From assembly GCA_023053545.1 (NCBI GenBank), contig JAKZAN010000005.1, positions 9,920,001-9,984,000 on the forward strand: 64,000 bases of DNA, in the 5' to 3' direction. The position numbers and the translations under genes were made by a program. The notes beneath the pieces are model-generated. The model was not told where the DNA came from and did no database searches. It saw nothing but the letters and a program-made list of their open reading frames with translations. Shown here in pieces: positions 39,081 to 52,400 of this stretch (its first letter is position 1; each line of letters opens with the position of its first letter). The stretch is from Lepidurus packardi. Taxonomy: Eukaryota > Arthropoda > Branchiopoda > Notostraca > Triopsidae.

Positions 39081-39560
39081 TCCACCAATAGGATTTGTCC
39101 TTCTTGTGGAGGCCACACCCTTTTTCGCGGTTTTTACGAAAAATCACGCAAAGATTTTCCAAATTTCGCCTTTAATTTCAAAAATCGTACATCCCTTTTC
39201 GCGAAGTTTTCGAAAAATCATGGAAAATTTCAAAAATTTTTGCTTTTATTTAAAAAAAATACAAATCGTACAAGGACATATTTAAAAACTCGATTTTGCA
39301 GGTAATATGTTTTCGGGGCTGGAAGCCAAACATCTAATTCGCGTAATTTATAATTAGAGCTTGAAAAGTATCCACGCACTTTTCTGGCCGAATCCACCAA
39401 TAGATTCATCCTTTTCCCATAGGACACACCTGTTTTAGCGGACTTTTTTCTAAAAATCTCTCAGAAATTTCCCAAATTTCGCTCTTATTAAAAATAATTA
39501 CAAACCGAAAAAATTGCTTATTTAAATTAGGCGTTATATTTTGCGTCCAGCAGATTTGTT
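39081..39560. repeat. Diverged direct repeat, about 312-bp period
   Basis: The block starting TCCACCAATAGGATTTGTCC at 39081 recurs at 39393 as TCCACCAATAGATTCATCC. Both are followed by similar ACACCC/ACACCTG-TTTT-GCGG and CCCAAATTTCGC-type words. The copies are clearly diverged. No gene is present. Confidence 0.6.
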
Positions 39561-39682
39561 TGAAGGACGATTTGCACGAAACCTGTGCCAAAATTTAAGT
39601 TACTTACTTAATTTAATATTAATTAATTAATTTGTTTGAAGGACGATTTGAACGAAACCTGTGCCAAAATTTAAGTTACTTA
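39555..39682. repeat. Recent direct duplication, 76-bp period
   Basis: A 52-bp segment beginning TTTGTTTGAAGGACGATTTG at 39555 recurs at 39631 with one clear difference, separated by AT-rich sequence. Confidence 0.85.
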
Positions 39683-40650
39683 ATGTAAGTTACTTATGTT
39701 AATAAATCATGGCGTAATGAATAAACTTAGACAATTGTATAGTTGAGAGATGTAGTGTATCTGCCGACCTACACTTTGCCCGGCACGAACACAACAGTTT
39801 TAAAAAAATCAATGCCAGTCTACATTAAAAGACCCCAAGACTTGAACATAAACAAACTAAAAAATCACGTACTTTTTTCACAAGGCTTGGACGTACAACA
39901 CTTGCGCGAGGCTTAAAATAAGTGAAAAAATCATGCAAGGCGACTGTTACGTTTGTCTGTTCGTGTGCTTTTCTTCTAACATGTGCTTTAGATGCCTGCT
40001 TTCAGTTTTTCTGTTACGGTACACAAACTTAAAAAATGTACACAGAACCGCGAATGACCCTTGATTGGGATCTCACGGTTCATAGCTGCTTAACCTAGCT
40101 CGCTTCATTTTCTCAGTAACTAAAAAAGAGAACACAAAACAAAAAACTCAATATTGTAGCTGGGAAATTAACATGAACAGGGGAGGGAAAGGTTCCATGA
40201 AGGAATGATATGGCAGAACGTCGGTTATATACACTTTTGCACGTACTGTCAGAATTGGCATTCTTCCATGGGTTAAACACAAAAGAAAACAAAGTTAAGT
40301 TTGCTCAGGATTTTCGCAACTTAAAAAAAAACACACACCGAAATGACTCGTTTCCTGAGCTGGTCAATGGTGTTTCCCATCCTTCCACAGACACACATAA
40401 TGCACAAAGCAGAAGGAAAGGTTTGTATATGTTGCACCCCGAAAATCTCGTCCATTTTCAAAAATGCTTCAGACGACACATTCAGATCTGGAGGAGTGTT
40501 CAATGAGTTCATATGTGTTACGTGTGTGTGAATGTGTTTTGTGTAACGGGTTACGTTGTGACTCAATTCACAAGCGGCGCAGTGCGTTTTTGGGTGGGTT
40601 TAACATCCTTCTTCTCTTGAAATCTGCTTTTCATGTGGACCTTCTTTGCC
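39683..40650. other. Convergent spacer between IQSEC and Lar
   Basis: The two genes end tail to tail here. Short frames on either strand (40210-40566) show no domain. Nothing else is recognised. Confidence 0.4.
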
Positions 40651-40656
40651 TTTATT
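40651..40656 (-). terminator. Candidate poly(A) signal of Lar
   Basis: AATAAA on the minus strand about 122 nt beyond the Lar stop codon, the first canonical signal downstream. Confidence 0.5.
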
Positions 40657-40777
40657 TTTTTCTTTTCGATTTTGCTTCCGCTCAACGACGCGTTAACGTG
40701 GCTGAGCGTCGTCCTAAAGTTCCACTACCACAAATACTTGCTGTCGTTCCTCCAACCGCGCACTGGCCGCTCCGCCG

Positions 40778-43434
40778 TCAGTCACAGCCAGCGTAATGGT
40801 CAAAAGAGTTCAAATACTCTAACGCTGCCTGGTAACAGAACTCGTATTGCTCCTGAAAATAGCACAAGAAAACCAAAATGGATTTCTGGAATCTTCTTCT
40901 TTTCAATCAAACTTGAAATACCTCCGTCTGAACCATGGCTGGTCGTTGAGTTCGTAACGTCCGCACAGTTTGGAAGATATCGACCAAGCCTTCATACTGC
41001 ATTCTCTCCAATACAATGCTTAACGTGATGAAAACCCCTGTTCGACCCACGCCCGCACTAAACCGAAGACAAATAAAACCAATAAACTCGAAACTGTCCT
41101 TTTCGCGTTCAAATATAAAAAGGAAATAGAGCAAAACGAGGTCTATTTACCTGCAATGGACAGTGATGGGTCCTTCTTGACCAAACTGATCCTTGGTCTT
41201 GTGCACTTGACCGATGAACTCAATCATACCTTCGCCAGTCTTGGGCACGCCTTCCTCTGGCCAATCCGTGAACTGGAATTGCCTCAAGGTCCGCGACTGT
41301 CCGTCTCGTGCGTCAGTAACCTTAAACTCGCGTAAAATATACTGTGGCATGTTGTACTCGGCTACTGGCTCAACCACAAAGTATTGGTATCGAACTGACC
41401 GATCATTTGGCCAATATTGATGGCACTTATCCTATACATAAAGAAAATGAAAGTGGAAAGTTAAGCTAGAGTAAGAATGTTGAGTAAGAGAACACAAGTT
41501 TACCTGGCCCATTTCTCGTAATTTCGTGAGCATGACAACAATATTGGAATTATGTTCCCAGAGCATACGCCAAAAATCTTCTGTGGTTTCCTGTAACGGC
41601 CCTTGCGTAGCAACGTACGCATTCCGGTACCGGTACCCGTCCACAAAACTGGCGTTGATATAATCGCTGCCTTCGACACCCCGAATGGGTTGCAGACACA
41701 CACGACTGCTCTCATAGGGCAATACATTCACGAGGCGATTTTTCGCCTTGTTGACTGGTAAATTGGCACTAACGAATCTCGAAGGAGGCATTTTAATAGA
41801 ACCTAGTTTCTAAGAAAGGAACCCCAAAAAAGGAAACTAGTTAGAGCAAGCAGTTAAAAAAAGAAAAGGTTAAAAAAGTTTTTTTTTTTTTTCTTTACCC
41901 TAAACTCCACTTTCATGCCTGTAAAGGTACTGAGCGTGGCAGTGTCGCCTGGCTGCGCATTAGTCCTTGCGCTGAGATCAGTTTGGAGCAGTCCTTCCAA
42001 ATGCGCTTGTAAAGAGCGTGCGGGGACTTCGGTATTGTTGCATACGACCGCTTCAAGCACTGCATCATGGATAAAGATATACTGGTCTTCCGTCTGGACC
42101 ATATAATTGCGCTGAGCTCGGAGACAGGTCACATGACCGTAGATATCCACCGTTTTCTCGTACTTGAGGCGCTCCAGCATGGAATCAATCACGATAAAAG
42201 CGCCCGTACGACCCACGCCTGCCGAACAATGGATCACCATTGAACCAGCATCGCTTGGGTTCAAATGGCGGACGCGACGAAGAAACTGTAAAAATGGAGC
42301 GGGGTGATCGGGTACGCCATGGTCTGGCCAGGCTGTAAATTGCAGCTGCTTCATTTCACGATGTTCAGTCGTTCCCAACTATATAAAAAAAGAATAAAAT
42401 GAAAAAGTCTGAAAGTTCCTAAAGAAATTGCTCTCTATCATACATGAAATTATTCTAAATCATACATTTGACATTGAAATTCCTCGAATAAGTAATGTAC
42501 ATCAACTGAATTCATTAACCTCTTGAAAGAATTGAATAAAGTCGCTCAACTGAACTGATTTAATCCCTCGAAAAACTGATAAGTTTGTTCAATTGATTTC
42601 ATTAAAACCTGACAAAAACGGATTAATCTCAAATAAAATCTTTTAAGAAAAGACGAATAGAATAAGGCTCCCGTATACCTTAGCTCGGTATAGGCGATTA
42701 GTATGGGAAATTCCGGAACAACTTCTTGGAAAAATCAGATTAAAACAAAAACAATAACCATGAAAATAAAAAAAATAAAAAACATCAGTGCCATCTGTTA
42801 TAAATAATAAGTAATAAATAACAAACATCAGTGCCATCTGTAATTGTTCCGTACCAATAAGCTAAGTTATGCGGGAGCCTTAACTTTAACTAATTCCTTG
42901 AAAATTTTTTCTAGAATCTATTCATAATCTTTCTTACGCGATGCAGTTGGAAGGTGCGTAAAGTGTAAGTAGCCAATTCTTGGACATCCGTGAGCATAAC
43001 GGATACAACTCCGTAAGTATCGGCACCCCGACTTGGCCAGTACTGATCGCATTTGATTCTCGCCCGTTCCTCCAAACGAGTCATCATAACAATAACGCCT
43101 GTACGTTGTTCCCAACACATTCTCCAAAAATCCGCAAACGTTTCAGGTAAGGGACCCTAAGAAAAAGAAAGAAAAGCAAATCGTAATGGATCAATAACAT
43201 CCTCAAAGCTGGCAGTAAAATTGTGGGCTTTACTTGGGTGGCGATATAAGCATTCCGCTTCCGATATCCATCACAGAAATTGGCGTTGATATAATCGCTT
43301 CCAGGAACTCCAGGCACAGGCTCCAATATGACCCGCGAATGATCATACGCGATGACGTTCGCGTAGCGGTTCTTAGGCTTGTTCACATCCGCATTCGAAT
43401 GATCCCATGTAAACTGCTGACCCGTTTCAATCGA
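40778..43434 (-). other. Lar: Lar cytoplasmic phosphatase domains D1 and D2
   Basis: D1 has [15 protein letters not shown], the acid loop WPDHGVP and the signature [14 protein letters not shown], so cysteine, arginine and general acid Asp are all present and D1 should be active. D2 keeps [12 protein letters not shown], but its acid loop reads WPEEGVP and its substrate loop KNRLVNV, with Glu for Asp and Leu for Tyr. In Lar-family proteins these two changes make D2 almost inactive and regulatory. The D2 signature is split by a 93-bp intron within the Ser codon after the cysteine (exons 41151-41431 and 40922-41057). D1 and D2 are joined by a linker in exon 41899-42378 ending GMKVEFR. Confidence 0.93.
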
Positions 43435-46400
43435 CTGTAAAATAATCACAAATATGAAAACAAAAAGTGAACAAACATGTAAATAAACACATTCTGATGC
43501 TAAAAGCAAGCGACACTTACCTCGTATTCCTGAGAAAACTTGACGTTATCGGTTGCTTTGAGAGCTTCTATATGTCCTGAGAGGTCTGCAACAGAAATAG
43601 GCGGATGGGAGGCCATGCCAGGTGTTTTGAAGTTCAAGCGTCTCAATTCTACGGGATCGTTGGGCGTGGGTGCTGACACTACATCCGCGGACATGAGGGG
43701 CTTCATAACGGAGGCGTGTTCCGAGCTCTTGGTGGGTTTGCTTCTTCTTTTCACGCAAACGAGGATCAAGGCCACGAGGATAGTCAACAACACGGCACCA
43801 GCAATGGGTCCAATAAGCCAAACTAGTCCTGCCTCCTCCGTTTCCTGCACGGGGATGAAGGTGGAGTCTAAAGGCGCAAGAGGATTTGGACGTTGGGGTA
43901 AAGCACCCGAAGGCACCTCTCGCATGTCCAAGGACAAGAAATCCGAGAAAGGACTCGAAGTATACAAATGCTAAAAACACGAAAGTATTTCAATTCCGCT
44001 TTTAATTCAAAGTTCAGTAGATGCCGCTTATTTTGATCACGTTTGTCACGTGGATATTCTATTAAGCGAAGATTCTAATAACCGAAAATCGGAAATATGC
44101 AATAGAAGGATACGATTAATCGGCACGTGAAACGAACTGGCTTGTTTAAACCAAAGAAACAAGGCATCTTCTACTTTTTGACACGTTCCTACATGTTTCC
44201 TTTTTCTAGATTCACTACACCCACTACTGTTTATTTCATTACCAATTTTTCAACAATTTTGATAGAAATGATTGAGGAATTCCTACCTTAACGGCCGCTT
44301 CCCTTTGTCGCAAATCTCTTAAATTTAACGTGTCATAAGTTTTTAATGAGCCGCAACTTCTCTTTTACATTTAGACCAGCTATTTTCTTGTTTGTCGCCA
44401 TGTTTATATAGCCACATGTCTAAAATACAATATATGCTGCGCCTTTGAAGCCTACTTTAGCCACGTTCGTTTTGACGAAAGCTTAAGTAGACTGAAAAGT
44501 CAACACATGAGTTTGCGCTTATAAGCGTTCGAGATAGGTACACTTCGCCAGACTTTGGGCTTATAAGTGTTTTCTTTAGCTAGTCGACTTAACTTTTGTT
44601 TTGGTTTGTTTTCGGAAATGACAGGATTGGTCAAGACGTAAAAGCAATGTCACTAGTCAATATGCTAAGTCCACGTAGCAATCACTACTGTACATGAGAA
44701 GATTCTTTTAAAATTGATTCTAATATCCGAAAGTGTGATTCTAATAACCAATTAAAATGCTAGGATTTTTCGAGTATCATTTTGAATCCTTCTTTAAAAC
44801 CTGATTCCATAAAGCGGCTGATTCTTATAAACAGTGATCACAATAAGTGGCATCTACTGTATATCGAAATAAATTACCTTATGGGGCGTGTCTACCACCG
44901 CGCGCAGGAAAATCCGGTACCGTAGCAGTTTATCTAAAGGCTTATTAAGGAATCCATCGTATTCCTTGGTGTCACCTAGCAAAAACGTGTACGGAACATT
45001 CCGGCGCACGAACTTGGCCGCGATATACGCCGAATTCCTTTCTTCTGCACTCTTGGGCATCCCTGCTTTGTGATTAGGCAGCAGCTACGTTGGGAAACGG
45101 TCAATAAACAACCGATTAGCCTTTTTTTGGGCCACTGACTGAACAGAAGAAGAAATAAACGCAAAAAGGAGGATAACACACCTCGTTAGTCAGAAATTGG
45201 TCCGGATTCCTGTTCAGATTGCGCTTATCGTCAGGTACAACCATTAGGAAGTAGTGACTAATGGGCCCGTATTCTTCCGAAGCTTGGGGAAGGATGACAG
45301 TAATTTCTTCGCCGTTTAAAACGCCATAAAAGTCTGGCTTGACCATCGGCAAAGGAGCTGTATGGGGAAAATGGGACTTCTTAGCGACATTTCGCCTTTT
45401 TATTAAAAAGTATGATAGATATTTACCAGCCATTTGGGTAGTAACTGTGATCCTCGCAGGGGGGCGATACGAACGATCCGGTGGAACAGCGCTTACATTC
45501 ACGTTATAGGTGGTGAATGGGGCCAATTCATGAATGGTATAACTGAAAACGTCTGGTGACAATAAAATCGTGCGCGTCTGCACCTGTTGCGTCTGCGTCA
45601 TGCCCTGTGAGTCCACAAACTCCTTGAAAGCGTCAAAGGTGATCTGCGAAAGAAGTAAAAAAAGGAAAAAAAAACTGAACTGTTTGGAAACTAGTTCCGT
45701 GAACTTAAAAAAGGTGAAATTACTTTATAATTAACAGGATTGAGACGAATCGGTTGCTGCCATGCGAGCGACATACTGTGGGTGCTCACGCTATGCGCGC
45801 GCAGGTCTGTAGGAACGTCTTCCGGCTTCACGGTCACAGTTACTTTCTCGGACAATCTCCCAAACCCCTTGAGAAATGTAAGAATAAATATACTTACGAT
45901 GCATAAATGCGGTTCGCTTTTCACGAAAAAGTTTCTTCCCCAATTCAAACTTACGGATTTGGTCTTGGCGGCCACAGTAATGGCGTATTGACTGTTCCTC
46001 TCCAAGCTCTGCAATTCCGCCGAGCCTGTAACGGGTACCGCCTTTTGCTGCCACTCGTCCAAATCTTCGACGGCCGTCATGGTATAAAAGACTTGGTATC
46101 CAATAACCTTGCCTCGGGAGGGTACTGTTTCCCACCACACTTCCACGGAATTGTAGGAAGTGGCCATGGCTCGTAAGTTCATGGGAGCACGCACGATATC
46201 TCTTTCCGTTCTAAACACGGTTCGCTCGGAATAGGGTCCGGGTCCTTTGGCTGTACGTGCTTGGATCCGAAACTCGTAGTCCATGTTTTCCTCCAAACTA
46301 GTAAACACCGCCTTGGGCTGGGTTGTATTCCGCTCGGTAATGACGGTATTGTCCACTTTCTTGTAAAACTGGACCAAGTAGCCTGTTACGCGGCCATTGC

Positions 46401-49400
46401 GCTGCTCCAAAGCAGGCAATTCCCAGCGAATCGATACCACGTCCGGTGTCTGGAACCGGTATGTGATATTCATGGGTGGAGCCGAAGGAATGCCCTCGGG
46501 AGTTAACAAAGCTTGCACGGCTTCTTGGCCAAAACCCACGTGGTTTTGTCCAGCGACCCGAAACTCATATTCCACTCCCCGCTCTGAGAAAAAAGGATCA
46601 TGATACTTAAATATTAATAAAATAATTCAAGACTTAATTACAAACTGAAAACACTAAACGGATTTAAATAATGTAAAGTCATTAAAATTGGTATTCATAA
46701 TATAATTTAAAAATGATTATGAACAGAAGATTGGAAACATAAAAACAGATTTTTTAAAATTCAGGTACTTGTACAGTTTACGCCCCACATTCTAAACACT
46801 AATCCACGAATCTACATCATACGTTCTAGTCGTTCAGATCGTGGGTTCTAACCCACGATCCTATCTGCACAAGTTCCCCATTTTCTAGGCGAAACTTTAC
46901 GTCATCTCCTTCAGACAACCAAAAGCTATAATGAGAGCTTTGTTCTCAGGAACTTATCATTCAATCAAGTCGCTTCAACACTAACCCGGTTGCAGTCATA
47001 TTGTAGATTCGTGGGTTAGTGTTTAGAATGTGGGGCGTAAACTGTACAAGTATCAAAATTCAAGTTCTAGATTACACATTCATAATCGAATTAAAATAAA
47101 TAGGAGATTATCAATCCTAAAGAAAAAATGTAGACTTGAAAAAGATAATTTTTAAATATAAATATTTACAAACTATAGAAAAATACATTGAAAACGGAAA
47201 AGTGGGGAATTACACATATTTAAGTCATTAGATTCCCCATCCCATTTCATGTTTATAAATATTCGTGCAATATTTTGTATATCACAGAATAAAGATCATA
47301 ATCTTCAGTCTTCGACCCACGCTTGACTTTGGAAAAAAAATTCCTAGATTTCAAATACATAATAAAGGTACAACAACTTGGAAATTGAAAATTAAAAATT
47401 GGGAACTAACAACATCTGAACCTATTTGAAAAATCTTTAAAAAGAAAATCTGAAAATTGTTGAAAATTTTAAGTGAATTCAAACATCTTTCAGAAGATCT
47501 TGTTTCTTACCTAAGCCTTCAACTCGTCGGTGTTGTACTTGAGCTCCTTCCAGCAAGACATCAGCCAATTCTCCATCTTTGGGTCCGTACCGGAGCCGAT
47601 AGCCTCGTAGTTCACCAAAAGTCAATGTCGGGCGACTCCACTCAATTTCGACTGTAACCGTTGGTTCTTCTTTGAGCATTCTAAGACCAAAAAATCTATC
47701 AGCAAATGCCAATGAGCAATACTCTCCAAGAGCAAATAGTGCCACAAACAAAATAGCTCGAATGTCACAATTTGGACAAATAATTCTGGACTTCAAAGGG
47801 ATTTGAATGGTTTTTTACAAGCTAAGAATGGTTTGATGGAAGGAAACTATCCTAAACTAACAAGGCCAACCTTAATGTGATAGTAGGACGATTGGGAACG
47901 CCCCCTGGCGTGGTCACGACTTTAGGAGGGGACCTGGAGCCATCGCCTTTCCGTGTAACGGCGGCTACTTGTATTGAATACCCAGTATCAGGCTGAAGTG
48001 TACTCATGACGTACTCTTCAACCAACCCGCCCATGACGTCATATCGAACAGCTTGTCCTACTGCTCCTCCCTTTCAAACGTTTAAGGTAATTAGTTCGTA
48101 AGTTTGGATGATTGTAGATGATTCTACTTTGGCGTCCAATTCCTGGACGTGGATCTGGTACCCACGGATGATTCCATGCTGCTCTTTTTCGGCCGGTGGC
48201 TTCCATTCGACCATGACAGACGTAGAATTGACCACAGTAATTCGTACTTTCTGGGGGTCGCCGGGCACTAATTCAAGAATTGATCATTATACACCGTTTC
48301 TAACCCAGAACTTACGGCGCCCTGGACATGTAGGGCCAAAACAACCAATCCAGTCTACTAACGAATCCATTCAACGAATGTAAAATCTCTCTCACAATCC
48401 ACACACTTATTTTTTTTTAACAAAAATTAGTAGGAAGTTATTCACCACTCGTCACGCACTCACTGACTCATCCATTCATTCAACCATCCTCATAGATCAC
48501 AAGAGAATTTATAGTGAAACGAAGACGTTTTCCATAGCAAACAAGGAACATAAAAATTGAAAGAAAATCGAGAGCAAATCTGAAGAAATATGATCTAGTT
48601 GAAACAAGTCAACAACGGAAGAAAATGGACACGAAATAGAAGCCGAAAAAAAAAGACAGCATGTTTTTTTTAGTTACTTACTTCGAAGAGCTGGAAGTAG
48701 ACCCAATAGTTAGTGTGGAGAAGGGGGGAAATAGGGGGAAAAGAAACAAAGAGACAAAAAATGCGTTCAGAGGATAACACGCACGCACGCATACACACCA
48801 AACGGCTCGCGTAAAGGAAGCCGTTCCCAATTAGCCAATCACGGGATAAAAAGAGACATAGAAGGAAATGAGCTTCATTCTTTCTTCTTCTTTTTTAGGG
48901 GAAATGAAATTGTCTCAGTTCAGTTTTTTGCTTTTTTTTCTTGCTCTGGTCAAGTTGTTTTAAGGCGCGCAGGCCAGGCCAACGGTGATTTATATAAAAA
49001 AAAAGTAGAATCAAAAGTGTTGTGTGTGGGTGATCCCCGATACGTTCAGCAACAGTACATCCATGCGAAAGACGTGGACAACAAAAAGCAGCCAGTCAAT
49101 TAAATTCCCAAAGCTTTTAATCTTTTTTCTCGAAACTGGAGAGAGAAAATAGTGTTCAAAAGTGCCCTAGATGGCAGATCTTTTCAACAATACTATGCCT
49201 TAAGGCCGCGGTGTACAGCAAGTAGTTGACACTTTTGTCAAAAGATGGCAGTGGTGTCATACCATTTCCCATTGTAATGTCATTAAACTTTAAACAAGGA
49301 ATTAAAAGAAACAGATAAAGACAATTGAGAAATTATTTTTCTAAAAGTATCTTAATAGATCTTAGAAAGGAAAATCAACAGGTGAACTAGATCTATACAC

Positions 49401-52400
49401 CCCATGCATTACCGTGGCAATACAATTTCATTATATTGCACAGGACTAGAAGTTTCGAATCAAAATTTTCCATGCTGTAGCACCATAAGGGGTTCCAGTA
49501 TACCGTGTCCATAACAAACTTTACGGAAAGCTTGGATCAGGATTATCAAGCAATCCTCTTGTAAACACAATACACATAAACTGAAAACTGTTAACAGCTC
49601 TTGTGATACAGTGAAACGAGAACAACGGTTGCGACAGAAAAAGCCCGAAATGAGCCAGGAAAGTGTTTGTTTATGTTCTTTCCGGAGTAATGAAGAAATG
49701 TAACTGACTATATTTTCTCTCCATAGGCATTCCAATTAAAGTTTCAGCGTTCTTTCTAAGCACACGGCCATGTAAAAGAAAGAGTAAAAAGCCACTCCCG
49801 TAAGCGATTGGATGTAAAGAGGGTGGTTTACAACTGAAGGAGGAGAGAGAGAGGACAAGATCAGATACATCCAAACAAAACAGTAAAAAAGGGCATCCTC
49901 AAGGTCAAGTTCAAAGTTTCGTCAAAGTCGTAAAAAAGGGAACCCAATGTAGACCCAATTCTGTGCATGCAAGATATGATAAAAACGAAGGAATGTGGGT
50001 GACTTGTGTTAGTTATTCCTAACTAAAGAGTAAAATTGCGAAGAAAGGAAAGAAAGATGTGTTGGGAGAAAGAGATAGGACACAGAACAGTACAAGGTGC
50101 CACTACAAGACCGCCAGGCAATGTGAACAAGTGCCTCCATTAACTTCTCACAACGCAAACCATCTTGCAAGTCTATTTGTGTCGAATAAAAGGTGCTCCA
50201 AAATGTGACCTGTGTGTATGTGTATGTGTGTGAGATGTGTGTAACAAGGAGTGATTCTGTGCTCGGCATTTCCAGTGCAGTTAATGTAAATAAATAACTC
50301 AACGAAAAGAGAAACAAAGAGCCTTTCCATGTTCTATAGGACTCCCCAAACTATGGATTCAAGAGAATCCACAGGTTTCAATAATTCAAAGGTTTCCAGC
50401 TTCCTTACGGCATATTTTTTTTTAAAAAAAATTAGTAACTTCTTTTTTTCTCCAAAGAAGCTAATTATGATTTGTCATTCCCTTTTTTCTTTCTTAGAAA
50501 GAAAAATGCCCCACCAAATGTTATTCAATTAGTCTTGTTAGGCAAATACAAAATAAATAGAAATAAAAAAACTCCCAAAAGTAAAACAGAAAAATTTACC
50601 GTCTTCCTCGGTCCGTACACTGATGGGCATGGACTGGGGTCCATCCCCTACGGCGGTACCAGCTACTACCCAAACTCGGTACTCGGTCCATTTCTTAAGT
50701 TCGTCCAAAACGAACTCCGTGGCTTCGCGGACCAACACAGTAATCGCTTCAGAGTCCGCCCGGGAGGCCTCCACGTAATACAACTTGTAATGGGAAAGAA
50801 TTCCATTCTGGTGTTCCACAGGGGGCGGAGCCCAAGTCACTCGTACAGAGGTGGAATCTTCCGCTTCGGCTCTGAGGTCTTGGGGAGCCGCAGTTGGAGC
50901 TTTTAACGAAGGAGGACGCGCCGGATGAGGCGAAAATTACCAAACAAAACTCACAACTCAAAATACTCGCCAAATAATACTCTTTTTGTACATGTATAAA
51001 AATTAAACATGAATAACTTTACGCTTTGGGAAGTAACAACAAAAAAAAATGCCCAAAGAAAAATTATCCATATTTATTTTCTATTTTCTTCTTCTTCTCC
51101 CCCTTTTCATAAACTCAAATACAAGTCAAAAGTGCTCGTATATATACGCAAACATTGAGTGCTGGTGCTGTTGGAATGTGAAAAAGTGCGTTAGTGCTTT
51201 GAACACAGAAAGACCATCGACGTTCATCAGGAGAAAAACAACCAATATACACAGAAAAAGTCGGAAATACGGCCGCTGGAAATACACGGAAATTGTTTCC
51301 GATGCCAATAACCATGCTTTTATTTCTCTCCTTCTTTGTTCCTGCTCCACCTCCTCGTGGGTTTCTGTGTGGTGGTGGAGGTGCGAGGGTAGAGGGAAGA
51401 GGGAAAAGTACCCAAGACGGTACGGTCTTATACAGATAACGGACACGAAATCAGAGGGTTTTGACGTGGAAGGGAGGTTTGGGGACCACGCCTCTTTTCT
51501 TGTCTTTCTGTCCAGAGGGTGGGCCCTGAACCCAAAACGTTCGTTTTTTTCTTACCTGGAAAACTACTTTCAAGTAAACTCCTGAGGATTCCGGCTGTTT
51601 CAGCTTTAGCCAAAAGTAGAAAAAACTTTTACGCAGTACCAGAACTCAAAAGACCCCCAAAAAATAAATACAAGTCGAGCTTTTTTCTCTACCCTTACGC
51701 TCAAATTTACCAGAGGGTCTTGTAAATCACTTTAGGAACCCTGGGAGAAAGTCGGGAAAACATTCGGGAGAAAAAACGCTGGAAAAAAAATAATGTTACT
51801 TACCATATTGTTCCGTTCGGACGCTGATAGGGGGCGTCGTCGCACCTTCACCTCGACGCGACTTGGCGGCTAACCAGATATGGTAAAGCGTATTCGGGTG
51901 GAGGTCTGTTAACGTGTAAGTTTCTGCCATGGGAAGGGTTCGATGGTGCTTTTCCTAAAATAACCCAATTAGTTTACGTCATTGCCCATGGTTATTTTTT
52001 CCTTTTCTTTTTTGTTCTGGGATGTCTTACATTGATGAAAGTGTCATTCCAATAGAGCTCGTAGTTGATAATATGCTCGCTAGAATGAGCTGGCCGGACC
52101 CATTCCAAAGAGACAGAAGTGGCAGTAATGTCTGTCGGTCGTAAAGTACTTGGTTGACTTGGCACTATGAAAAAAAAAATTGCTCTTTTAGGACTTGCTG
52201 CTCTCTTCACTTTCTTCAAACAAACAGAGCTAAAGTCAATTAAGGGCAAAACAACTTTGACTTTCAAAATAGAGAAAACTATCTAGTTTTCTACTGATAG
52301 TTTTCCTTCCCATCATGATTGAAATGGTACTTCAGCTAGAAAAGACAGAAATATCAACAAACAGAATAACTAGCTTTATAAGGTCACAGACGTGGCAGTA

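Noticed and set aside
43540-43974. 144-codon open frame on the plus strand
   Set aside because: It is the antisense shadow of the Lar membrane-segment exon.
50472-50906. 144-codon open frame on the plus strand
   Set aside because: It is the antisense shadow of the Lar FN4 exon, which has the correct strand, splice sites and homology.
51049-51585. 178-codon open frame on the plus strand in a Lar intron
   Set aside because: No recognisable domain; it overlaps the antisense of the candidate cassette exon and a low-complexity stretch.
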